Source: an uncultured Saprospirales bacterium (GTDB lineage: Bacteria > Bacteroidota > Bacteroidia > Chitinophagales > Saprospiraceae). From it: a stretch of 8,648 bases of DNA. Of this stretch, positions 1 through 6,806 are shown piece after piece. The number at the start of each line of letters is the position of its first letter. Position 1 is the stretch's first letter. The notes beneath the pieces are model-generated. The model was given only the letters and a program-made list of their open reading frames with translations. It was not told where the DNA came from and made no database searches. A program made the position numbers and the translations under genes. The DNA is taken from the NCBI GenBank assembly GCA_937926355.1, contig CALAZP010000012.1, positions 1 through 8,648 on the forward strand, given 5' to 3'.

Positions 1-572
1 TTTAAGGATTCAACCTCATCGTAAATGGCAATGGAAGCAACTTTAGTCACACCGGGAATATTTCCGCCAATCATTAAAATAACTCCAAATTCACCAACTG
101 TATGAGCAAAACTCAATACGATCCCAGATAAAATAGCGGGTTTGATATTCGGAATGAGAATTTTTATTAGCGTGGTAGCTTTACTTTTACCCAAAAGGTA
201 AGAAGACTCAGCTAAATTAGGCGGCAAATTCTCAAAACCAGTTTGAAGGGGTTGAATCATAAAAGGAAGGCTATAAATAATGGAAGCTAAAACTAATCCA
301 GGAAAGGAAAAGAGCAGTTTCACTCCAAAAACTTCATTTAACCATTGAGATAAAAAAGTGTCTGGATTGAATATTAATAAAAGGTAAAAACCAAGGACGG
401 TTGGAGGCAATACTAGGGGCAAACTTATCAAGGATTCAAAAATGGGTTTCCAAGGAGATTTTAAAAAGGCCAAGTAAAATGCAAAGGGAACACCAATTAA
501 GAAAAGGAGAAAGGTGGTTAATCCAGCTAATTTGAAAGTTAATTGCAGCGTTTGCCAAAATTCCCAATCCAT
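1..572 (-). CDS. modB: Molybdate ABC transporter permease ModB (3' end beyond window)
   Basis: Inner-membrane permease of the molybdate importer, which works with the ModC ATPase and the ModA binding protein. The minus strand is open from an ATG at 572 to the window edge, giving 190 complete codons; typical ModB has roughly 220-230 residues, so about 30-40 are missing. Hydrophobic segments lie at about residues 10-35, 44-68, 88-108 and 145-168. A permease EAA-type loop (AESSYLLGKSKATTLIKILIP, split here as A121-K130 and K131-P141) is the ModC docking site by family knowledge. The ModB hallmark is HTVGEFGVILMIGGN at 157-171, followed by IPGVTKVASIAIYDEVE. The start codon follows the TAA of the upstream nuclease gene with no base between, so translation is probably coupled. 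No Shine-Dalgarno site is seen. modC may follow outside the window; modA is not present upstream. Identification is firm, as the hallmark motif separates it from sulfate permeases. Confidence 0.93.
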   Translation of the reverse strand, partial: MDWEFWQTLQLTFKLAGLTTFLLFLIGVPFAFYLAFLKSPWKPIFESLISLPLVLPPTVLGFYLLLIFNPDTFLSQWLNEVFGVKLLFSFPGLVLASIIYSLPFMIQPLQTGFENLPPNLAESSYLLGKSKATTLIKILIPNIKPAILSGIVLSFAHTVGEFGVILMIGGNIPGVTKVASIAIYDEVESL

Positions 573-1442
573 TTATTCGAGTATAATTTTTGCATACACG
601 GGTAAATGATCGGAGGGAAATATTCCACTCCAGTTTTCCGAAATGATGGCATGTCTTAACACTTTCGTTTGATTGTTGGTGAAAATATAATCAATTCTAG
701 TACCCGGTGCTCCTGGAAATAAAAACCCATTGGTAAAAGTAGCTTGAGGTCCGTGATGGGGCATTTCAGAGGTATAAAAGGCATCATTAAGGCTCTTTGT
801 TAAGACTTGGTAAACTTCAGTTTCGGGATTTACGTTGAAATCCCCAGTCACTATGACAGGAAACAATTCCATTATTGGTTGTAAAGTGTCGAGAATTAAT
901 TGAGCACTTTTGACACGAGCTTCTACACCCATATGATCAAAATGAGTATTATAATGGTAAAATTGTTTACCAGACGAGATAATTTCGAATTGGGCCCAGG
1001 TAACAATTCTAGGAAGAGCTGCATCCCAACCTTTAGAACCTATGACATCAGGAGTAGGAGACAGCCAGTAAGTTCCGCTTTTCAAAACTTTTAATTTTCG
1101 GGAATTATAAAATATTGCAGAAAATTCATTGTCCGGATTGGGTTCGGTACTACCATCAGTACGGCATACTCCGACCCATTGAAAGGTTGGAAAATCTGCG
1201 GATAAATCGTCCAGTTGTAATCGAAAAGCTTCTTGCAAACCTATAATGTCTGCATCGTAAAACCTAATAACACTGCTTACTAAATTTTTTCTATTGGGCC
1301 AATAATGGACCCCATCATTTGGATTGGGGTATCGAATGTTAAAACTTAAGACATTTAATTCTTGAGAAATTGCCGATGGGGTAAATAAGCCCAAAAAAAA
1401 TAATGGAATAAATACCCAAATTTTTACACCAAGTGCTTTCAT
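573..1442 (-). CDS. Secreted endonuclease/exonuclease/phosphatase-family hydrolase
   Basis: Exported metal-dependent phosphodiesterase or phosphatase of the EEP (DNase I / exonuclease III / sphingomyelinase) fold, 289 residues. A Sec signal peptide is clear: MK start, hydrophobic core at about 7-21, likely cleavage near residue 26 (SAIS/QE). All catalytic signatures are present in order: N35 in SFNIRY, E71 in LQEA, H167 in NTHFDH, D201 and N203 in TGDFNVNPE, D251 in RIDYIFT, and the terminal D278-H279 in PSDHLP. The protein is thus complete and probably active. The stretch around W139-R145 (WDAALPR) is typical of secreted Bacteroidota members. The substrate (extracellular DNA/RNA, phospholipid or sugar phosphate) cannot be told from sequence. 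The gene diverges from the GH20 gene across 69 bp and abuts modB downstream. Start ATG at 1442 is supported by the signal peptide that directly follows it. Confidence 0.9.
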   Translation of the reverse strand: MKALGVKIWVFIPLFFLGLFTPSAISQELNVLSFNIRYPNPNDGVHYWPNRKNLVSSVIRFYDADIIGLQEAFRLQLDDLSADFPTFQWVGVCRTDGSTEPNPDNEFSAIFYNSRKLKVLKSGTYWLSPTPDVIGSKGWDAALPRIVTWAQFEIISSGKQFYHYNTHFDHMGVEARVKSAQLILDTLQPIMELFPVIVTGDFNVNPETEVYQVLTKSLNDAFYTSEMPHHGPQATFTNGFLFPGAPGTRIDYIFTNNQTKVLRHAIISENWSGIFPSDHLPVYAKIILE

Positions 1443-1511
1443 AATCGATTGAATATGAGTTGGAAAATTTTTTTAAATTGAATTGTATTTCGAAAAATAA
1501 TAAAAAAGTTA
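1443..1511. promoter_or_regulatory. Divergent intergenic region expected to hold both promoters
   Basis: A 69 bp, very A/T-rich spacer separates the divergent nuclease and GH20 starts, so both leftward and rightward promoters should lie in or next to it. It contains runs of T (about 1468-1474) and an A-rich leader just before the GH20 ATG. An imperfect palindrome, AATTGAATT, sits near 1477-1485. I found no convincing rightward match to the Bacteroidota promoter (TTTG then TAnnTTTG). No terminator-like hairpin is visible. Confidence 0.45.
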
Positions 1512-1521
1512 ATGAAACAAA
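1492..1521 (-). promoter_or_regulatory. Weak candidate Bacteroidota-type promoter for the nuclease-modB unit
   Basis: On the minus strand TTTG (1521-1518) is followed after 18 bases by TATTTTTC (1499-1492), one mismatch from the -7 consensus TAnnTTTG. The spacing is slightly short compared with the usual 19-21. Transcription would begin some 40-45 bases upstream of the ATG at 1442. In A/T-rich DNA such matches arise by chance, so this is only a pointer. The -33 element would lie inside the first codons of the divergent GH20 gene. Confidence 0.22.
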
Positions 1522-4016
1522 TTTGGTTTGGTCTATTAGCAGTTTTATCTGCATGTACATCTTTATCAGATGTAAACTTAAACATTAAGTGGAGTTTAGA
1601 TAAAAATTATCAACAAGAGGGTAGAGATTTACACGATGCGACTTTCACTATTAAGAATTCTGGTCGGGAGACTTTCTTTGGGAAAGATAAAATGCTACAC
1701 TGGAATCAAGCTCCAAGATGGGTAGCAGAAACTAATGGGCCTGCGGAGATAAAAAATGTTAACGGAGATTTATACAGAATGAGATTTGATGATAATTTTC
1801 AATTGGAACCAGGAGATTCTATCCAAATCACCTACACTTCCTCTGAAAGTTTGATAAAAGAATCAGACGGTCCTTTAGGGGTCTTTTTGGCAAATGAAGA
1901 AGGACAAGTGTGGTCATTAAACTGTAAAATTGAACCATTTGAACGTATTGAACAATACACTAGAACAGGAGGAGATTTGGAGCCATATCCTTCCCCCGAC
2001 TATCTTTTTGAACGAAATGCATTTTTACAATCCTTTAATGGGGATGAAGAATACCCTTTTATTCCCGCTCCAACTAGACACCAATGGCGTGAAGAAACCT
2101 TTATTTTTTCAGAAGGGATAAAAATTGGATATGATCTGGGATTAAAAGGAGAAGCGGAGTATTTATCAAAAAAAATTAAAGAATGGACAGGATTTGAACT
2201 TGAATTAACGGATAATCCTCAGAGTTCTGAAGGGATTCTTTTAACTGGTAATGTTAGTTTGCCAACAGAAAATTACAGATTGGATATAGATAGAGACCAA
2301 ATAAGGGTTAGTGGAGGAGACGCCGCAGGGGTATTTTACGGGATCCAAAGTTTACTAGCCATGTTGCGACAAGATAAAGAGAGGTATTTAGTGCCTGGAA
2401 TCAATGTGGCAGATGGTCCGGCTTTTACCTACAGGGGATTTCATCTAGATGTAGGCAGGAATTTTCAAAGCAAAGAATCGGTAAAAAAATTATTAGAGGT
2501 TTTAGCATTAAATAAAATCAATCAACTGTTATTTTATTTAACAGAGGATGAAGGTTGGAGGCTAGAGATTGAAGCATTGCCGGAATTGACCGAAGTGGGT
2601 GCATTTAGAGGGTATACCTATAATGATAGTTTATTTTTACAATCCTCTTATGGATCAGGTCCAGATCCAAAGAACAAAGAATCAACGGGAAATGGGTTTT
2701 ATACCAAGGAGGACTTTAAAGAGATTATTCAATATGCCCATAGTTTACATATAAATGTCATTCCACAATTCAATCTTCCTGGGCATGCAAGAGCTGCCAT
2801 AAAAGCGATGGAGTTGCGTTACCATCGTTTGATGCAGGCCGGCAAACAGGAAGAGGCTGAGAGGTATCGATTAATTGATCCCAATGATACTTCCCGCTAT
2901 ATTTCTGCTCAGGGTTATTTCGACAATACAGTATGTGTGTGTATAGATCAACCATTACACTTTTATGAGGTAGTGATGGATGAAGTAATAGGAATGTATC
3001 AGGAAGCTGGGGTGCCTTTATCTATGATACATACTGGTGGAGATGAAGTCCCTGCTACTGCATGGACGGGCTCTCCTTTATGCGAAGCATTTTTAAAGGA
3101 TAGACCAGAGATAAAGACGACGAGAAACCTTCAAGGCTTGTTTTTCGAAAAATTAAACGAGCTTATTAAGTCCAAGGGGTTACAAACGGGTGCATGGGAG
3201 GAAGCAGTAATGAATTTTAACGAGGATAATAGCTGGAATCCTAATCCCCTTTTCGTTCAAAGAGGTGTATTCCCATACATTTGGAATAATTTATGGGGAC
3301 AACAGGATTTAGGCTATAGGTTAGCTAATGCAGGGTATCCGGTTATTTTATGTAATGTCACCAACTTTTATTTTGATTTGGCATACAACAAAGATCCGCG
3401 CGAACCAGGCTTATATTGGGGTGGTTTTGTAGATACTGAAGATGCATTTTCCTTTGTTCCTTATCATCTTTTTGAATCAACCATATCAGACCCAATGGGG
3501 AATGTTTTTGAACCCGAAAAGGATTTTAAGGGGATGGAAAGATTAGATCCAAGTAGAAAATCTAATATTTATGGGTTGCAAGCTCAACTTTGGGGAGAAA
3601 CAGTAAAAGGTCAGGATATGATGGAATATTATATTTTGCCTAAGCTTCAAGGTTTTGCCCAACGGGCTTGGCAGGGAACTCCTTCTTGGGCGGGAAAAGG
3701 AAAAGAAGAAAAGTATAAAGACTATGCTGTGTTTTTGAAAATCTTAAGTGGATCAACACTTCCTATGTTGGATAAGTATAATGGCGGTTACCATTATCGG
3801 ATACCTCCTCCAGGTATAATAATCTCTGATAGCATGGTACACATTAATTCAGAGTATCCTGGATATACCATACGATATACGAAATCTCATCGCCAACCTA
3901 ACAGCTCTGATCCTATTTACACAGAGCCTTTTGAGATATCGCCAGGGGAGCAAGTAACGGCAGCAGTATTTAATCAACTTGGGAGAATGGGGTTCACTAC
4001 GACGTTATCTTTTTAA
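1512..4016 (+). CDS. Chitobiase-like beta-N-acetylhexosaminidase lipoprotein, GH20
   Basis: Exo-acting glycosidase that releases terminal N-acetylglucosamine (or GalNAc) from chito-oligosaccharides or related glycans by substrate-assisted catalysis. The 834-residue protein starts with a lipoprotein signal peptide: short hydrophobic stretch and lipobox LSAC with C15, so it is membrane-anchored outside the cytoplasm. Domains in order: N-terminal chitobiase/hexosaminidase beta domain (about 20-165), GH20b alpha/beta domain (about 184-303), GH20 TIM barrel (about 306-755) and a C-terminal Ig/Fn3-like domain (about 764-834). Active-site marks: R308 in YRGFHLDVGRNF, H425 in NLPGHARAA, the catalytic pair D511-E512 in HTGGDEVP, and W694-G-E696 in LWGE. 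The segment after PGHARAA (RYHRL, ERYRLIDPNDTS) resembles Serratia-type chitobiase, which favours chitobiose-like substrates. It heads a plus-strand operon of amino-sugar-related genes. Start ATG 1512 follows an A-rich leader and gives a good signal peptide. The gene is intact. Confidence 0.95.
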   Translation: MKQIWFGLLAVLSACTSLSDVNLNIKWSLDKNYQQEGRDLHDATFTIKNSGRETFFGKDKMLHWNQAPRWVAETNGPAEIKNVNGDLYRMRFDDNFQLEPGDSIQITYTSSESLIKESDGPLGVFLANEEGQVWSLNCKIEPFERIEQYTRTGGDLEPYPSPDYLFERNAFLQSFNGDEEYPFIPAPTRHQWREETFIFSEGIKIGYDLGLKGEAEYLSKKIKEWTGFELELTDNPQSSEGILLTGNVSLPTENYRLDIDRDQIRVSGGDAAGVFYGIQSLLAMLRQDKERYLVPGINVADGPAFTYRGFHLDVGRNFQSKESVKKLLEVLALNKINQLLFYLTEDEGWRLEIEALPELTEVGAFRGYTYNDSLFLQSSYGSGPDPKNKESTGNGFYTKEDFKEIIQYAHSLHINVIPQFNLPGHARAAIKAMELRYHRLMQAGKQEEAERYRLIDPNDTSRYISAQGYFDNTVCVCIDQPLHFYEVVMDEVIGMYQEAGVPLSMIHTGGDEVPATAWTGSPLCEAFLKDRPEIKTTRNLQGLFFEKLNELIKSKGLQTGAWEEAVMNFNEDNSWNPNPLFVQRGVFPYIWNNLWGQQDLGYRLANAGYPVILCNVTNFYFDLAYNKDPREPGLYWGGFVDTEDAFSFVPYHLFESTISDPMGNVFEPEKDFKGMERLDPSRKSNIYGLQAQLWGETVKGQDMMEYYILPKLQGFAQRAWQGTPSWAGKGKEEKYKDYAVFLKILSGSTLPMLDKYNGGYHYRIPPPGIIISDSMVHINSEYPGYTIRYTKSHRQPNSSDPIYTEPFEISPGEQVTAAVFNQLGRMGFTTTLSF

Positions 4017-4035
4017 ACAAATAAAAACAAACAAA
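4017..4035 (+). promoter_or_regulatory. A-rich translation leader that fixes the start of the NagX-like gene
   Basis: The 19 bases between the GH20 stop and the ATG at 4036 are almost all A (only two C and two T besides A and the stop context), with no Shine-Dalgarno sequence. Such leaders are usual in Bacteroidota. This supports the start at 4036 rather than an in-frame ATG at 3979 that would overlap the GH20 gene. Confidence 0.5.
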
Positions 4036-5124
4036 ATGAATAATCGACTTATATCACTAGATGCTTTTCGGGGATTCACCATTTTTTTTATGATTATTGT
4101 GAATACTCCAGGGTCTTGGAGCCACGTATATGCTCCCCTTTTGCACGCCAAGTGGAATGGGGCAACGCCTACGGATTACGTTTTTCCATTTTTTTTGTTC
4201 ATCGTTGGGGTTTCTATCGTATTGGCCTATCATAAAAAAATGGAAGGGGGAGACGATATGAGTGGGGCAGTAAAAAAGATTATTATTAGAACTTTAAAAA
4301 TATATTTTGTCGGGTTGTTTTTATGGTTATTTCCCGAATTTGACTTTGGAAACATACGATTGGTAGGAGTGCTGCCTCGAATTGCTTTTGTATTTTTACC
4401 TTGTGCACTATTGTTTCTTTATACAGATTGGAAATTCTGGATAAAATTGTCAGGCGGAATATTATTGGGTTATTGGATCATTATGGTTTTTCTTCCCATA
4501 CCGGGTATAGGTCAACCTGACCTTTCAGAACCGCTTAAAAATTGGGCTCATTATTTAGATAGTGTGGCTTTGCCTGGCAAAAAATGGCAAGGTACCTGGG
4601 ATCCAGAAGGGATATTAAGTACTTTTCCAGCTATAGTAACGGGTATTTCAGGGATGTTAGCAGGGCATTTAATTATAGTGGAAAAGGATACTTATAAGAA
4701 ATTATCTTATTTGATGTTATCGGGTTTTGGCTTATTTGTTGTAGGAAGTATCGTCGATTGGTTTTTCCCGATCAATAAACACATTTGGTCGAGTTCTTAT
4801 GTGCTTCACACTTCTGGATTAGCTTACATGACATTGGGCTTATTTATGTATATCATTGATGTTTTGGGTTATCAAAAATGGACGGCTATTGGAAGAATTT
4901 TTGGGGCTAATGCTATTACTGCTTATGTATTATCAGGGGTTTTGACTGTCATTTTTTACAATAATTTTGGCGAATTTCCAGGATTAAATAAAATATTTGT
5001 GGATGGACTTGGGCCTATTATTTCATTTAAACTAGCCTCTTTATTGTATGCATTAATTTATGTAGCAATAATTTTTATTCCGGTTAACCTTTTGTATCAA
5101 AAAAAGGTATTTATAAAGCTTTAA
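4036..5124 (+). CDS. nagX: NagX/HGSNAT-like membrane acetyltransferase (DUF5009 type)
   Basis: Polytopic inner-membrane protein of 362 residues related to human heparan-alpha-glucosaminide N-acetyltransferase and bacterial NagX. Family members are thought to carry acetyl groups from cytosolic acetyl-CoA across the membrane to glucosamine ends; bacterial function is mostly inferred from GlcNAc gene clusters. Family signatures: SLDAFRGFTI at 7-16, LLHAKWNG with H37 (candidate equivalent of the active-site histidine) and TDYVFPFFLFIVG at 46-58, GVLPRIA at 111-117, WDPEGILSTFPAI at 188-200, PINKHIWSSSYVL at 245-257 and ANAITAYVLS at 291-300. About ten hydrophobic segments are visible, the last at about 335-353. 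The in-frame ATG at 3979 would add 19 hydrophilic residues overlapping GH20; MNNRLISLDAFRG is the normal family N-terminus, so 4036 is preferred. It follows GH20 by 19 bases and precedes the SIS gene by 12, within one operon. Substrate here is not proven. Confidence 0.88.
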   Translation: MNNRLISLDAFRGFTIFFMIIVNTPGSWSHVYAPLLHAKWNGATPTDYVFPFFLFIVGVSIVLAYHKKMEGGDDMSGAVKKIIIRTLKIYFVGLFLWLFPEFDFGNIRLVGVLPRIAFVFLPCALLFLYTDWKFWIKLSGGILLGYWIIMVFLPIPGIGQPDLSEPLKNWAHYLDSVALPGKKWQGTWDPEGILSTFPAIVTGISGMLAGHLIIVEKDTYKKLSYLMLSGFGLFVVGSIVDWFFPINKHIWSSSYVLHTSGLAYMTLGLFMYIIDVLGYQKWTAIGRIFGANAITAYVLSGVLTVIFYNNFGEFPGLNKIFVDGLGPIISFKLASLLYALIYVAIIFIPVNLLYQKKVFIKL

Positions 5125-5136
5125 TAAACAGCGAAA

Positions 5137-5856
5137 ATGTCTTTTGTCTACCAGGAAAAAGCATTAAAACATTTGAATCAGGTGGTTCGAAAATCCGAAG
5201 CTCAAATAAAAAAAGCTTCGCTATGGATAGCGGATACCTTAGAACAAGATCGACTAATTCATACTTTTGGCACAGGTCATTCCAATATGATTGCCTTGGA
5301 ATTGTTTGTAAGGGCAGGAGGATTAGCCAATGTTAATGCTATGCTTGATTCCTTGGGAATGACTGCTGAAGGGGCTAGAAGAAGTGCAGATATAGAAAGA
5401 GTAGAGGGACTGGCCCAAATTATTTGGAATCAACATCGAATTGAAAAGGGGGATATAATGATTATCATTTCTAATTCTGGAAGAAACGCCATGCCTATTG
5501 AAATGGCGATGATAGCGAAAAAAGCCAATATCCCAGTTTTAGCGATTACTTCAATGGAACAGTCGCAAAAGTACCCATCAAGACATTCTAGTGGTTTAAA
5601 ACTATACGAAATTGCTGATTTAGTTATTGATAATGGAGTACCTTCAGGAGATGGTTTAATGACTATAGATGGTAATTTAGTTGGAGCCATTTCTTCTTTA
5701 GCAGGTATTTTCACTGTTAATTTAATCGCTACGGAGGGGATGAAAATTGCGGCTGAACGTGGAATAAAGCTACCTATATATTACAGTCAAAATATTGATG
5801 GATATAGTAATGAAAGTTGGTATCAGAAATTTGAAGGTAGAATAAAACATTTGTAA
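5137..5856 (+). CDS. SIS-domain sugar-phosphate protein, UPF0309 family
   Basis: Cytoplasmic sugar isomerase (SIS) domain protein of 239 residues, with no signal peptide or membrane segment. Phosphosugar-binding marks are FGTGHSN (44-50), IISNSGRN (110-117) and the C-terminal DNGVPSGDG (165-173) and GNLVGAISSLAG (179-190). The overall pattern, including LELFVRAGGLANV near 54-66 and a long N-terminal helix, fits UPF0309 proteins, which are MurQ- and GmhA-like in fold but lack extra domains. From memory, a Streptomyces homologue (SCO4393) has been linked to GlcNAc-6-phosphate metabolism; I cannot verify that here. Context agrees: it sits behind GH20 and NagX-like genes, so an amino-sugar phosphate is the likely ligand (inference). 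Its TAA overlaps the ATG of the next gene by one base (TAATG), implying coupled translation. The reaction is unknown; it could be an isomerase, a dehydratase or an etherase. Confidence 0.85.
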   Translation: MSFVYQEKALKHLNQVVRKSEAQIKKASLWIADTLEQDRLIHTFGTGHSNMIALELFVRAGGLANVNAMLDSLGMTAEGARRSADIERVEGLAQIIWNQHRIEKGDIMIIISNSGRNAMPIEMAMIAKKANIPVLAITSMEQSQKYPSRHSSGLKLYEIADLVIDNGVPSGDGLMTIDGNLVGAISSLAGIFTVNLIATEGMKIAAERGIKLPIYYSQNIDGYSNESWYQKFEGRIKHL

Positions 5857-6806
5857 TGATTGAAAAAATTAGGGAGGCTGCACATCGGATTCGACCTTAT
5901 GTCTTTAGAACTCCACTCATTTATTCTTCCTGGCTTAGTGAAATTACAGGTGGTAAGGTTTACCTTAAACTAGAAAGTGAGCAGATTACAGGTTCTTTTA
6001 AAGCGAGAGGCGCTGCAAATAAAGTTTTAGAGGTCAAGTCTCTTTCTGCTGATAATCAGGTACTAACAGCATCAACTGGTAATCATGGATTAGGGGTTGC
6101 TCATGCTTGTCGACAAATTGGAATGAGGGGAAAGGTAGTTTTACCTACTAATGTTGTTTCCACTAAAAAAGAAGCATTAGAACGAAGTGGCATAGGAATA
6201 GAACTCGTGGGAGGGGATTGTTTTGAGAGTGAAATATATGCGCTGGAGCAAGCTAAAAGTCAATCATTGGTTTACATTTCACCTTATAACGATGAAGCAG
6301 TAATAGCTGGGCAGGGTACTGTTGGACTAGAAATTATGGAGCAGCTCAACGAATCGCCAGATAATGTTTTTGTAACTATTGGTGGCGGTGGACTCATTTC
6401 GGGAGTTGCTTATGCATGTAAAGGAATTAACCCGAATCTAAAAATAATTGGATGTCAACCAGAAGCAAGTCCTGAAATGACTTTGAGCGTCCAATCTGGG
6501 AAATATACGACTGTTCCCTCCATTCCCACATTATCTGATGCTTCGGCTGGAGCCTTTGAAGAGGAAAGCATCACTTATTCCATGTGCAAAACTTTAGTAG
6601 ATGATTATATCTTGATAAGTGAGGTTGAAATAGCTAGAGGCATAAAATCAGTATTTGATAAGGAGCGAAAGGTAATAGAAGGAGCGGCAGCAGTGGCAGT
6701 TAGTGCGATGTTGCAAAACCCTCAAAGTTGGAAAAATCAAATAAGTGTTATTGTTGTTTGTGGCGGCAATATTTCAAGAGATAAACTGGTTCAAGTATTA
6801 TCTTAA
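5856..6806 (+). CDS. PLP-dependent serine/threonine dehydratase-like ammonia-lyase
   Basis: Fold type II PLP enzyme of 316 residues, cytoplasmic. By family knowledge such enzymes remove water and ammonia from beta-hydroxy amino acids (serine, threonine, 3-hydroxyaspartate) to give 2-oxo acids; some relatives are serine racemases. Visible motifs: TGSFKARGAANK (46-56) with K49 as the Schiff-base lysine, ASTGNHG (72-78) contacting the substrate carboxylate and PLP, the phosphate-binding loop GGGGL (176-180), and a C-terminal VVCGGNIS that closes the PLP-ring site. There is no C-terminal ACT regulatory domain, unlike long biosynthetic IlvA, so a catabolic enzyme is likelier. Both ends overlap neighbours by one base (TAATG at 5854-5858 and 6804-6808), tying it to the SIS gene before and the thioredoxin gene after. 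True substrate is uncertain; a hydroxy-amino acid derived from an amino sugar is a context-based guess. Confidence 0.9.
   Translation: MIEKIREAAHRIRPYVFRTPLIYSSWLSEITGGKVYLKLESEQITGSFKARGAANKVLEVKSLSADNQVLTASTGNHGLGVAHACRQIGMRGKVVLPTNVVSTKKEALERSGIGIELVGGDCFESEIYALEQAKSQSLVYISPYNDEAVIAGQGTVGLEIMEQLNESPDNVFVTIGGGGLISGVAYACKGINPNLKIIGCQPEASPEMTLSVQSGKYTTVPSIPTLSDASAGAFEEESITYSMCKTLVDDYILISEVEIARGIKSVFDKERKVIEGAAAVAVSAMLQNPQSWKNQISVIVVCGGNISRDKLVQVLS

Noticed and set aside
900..1094. Plus-strand open frame of 64 codons
   Set aside because: Antisense to the catalytic core of the nuclease gene.
1443..1511. Riboswitch, for example a molybdenum-cofactor type, upstream of the nuclease-modB unit
   Set aside because: The spacer is only 69 A/T-rich bases with no visible stable stems, too short and unstructured for a known riboswitch class.
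1339..1560. Minus-strand open frame of 73 codons across the divergent spacer
   Set aside because: Overlaps both the nuclease signal peptide and the GH20 start in other frames, is rich in Phe/Ile/Leu as expected from A/T-rich DNA, and has no homology I recognise.
1930..2121. Plus-strand open frame of 63 codons
   Set aside because: Alternative frame inside the GH20 gene, between its N-terminal and GH20b domains.
2770..2955. Minus-strand open frame of 61 codons
   Set aside because: Antisense to the GH20 catalytic domain.
2805..2960. Apparent insertion in the GH20 barrel between PGHARAA and the catalytic Asp-Glu
   Set aside because: Serratia-type chitobiases carry a similar segment (RYxxL, RLxDxxDTS), so it is normal for this subfamily.
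5430..5714. Minus-strand open frame of 94 codons
   Set aside because: Antisense shadow of the SIS-domain gene; no leader or recognisable motif.
5137..5856. MurQ (MurNAc-6-phosphate etherase) as identity of the SIS protein
   Set aside because: At 239 residues it is shorter than MurQ (about 300) and lacks the MurQ C-terminal region and signature; UPF0309 fits better.
5856..6806. Biosynthetic threonine deaminase IlvA
   Set aside because: No ACT regulatory domain and no neighbouring branched-chain amino-acid genes.
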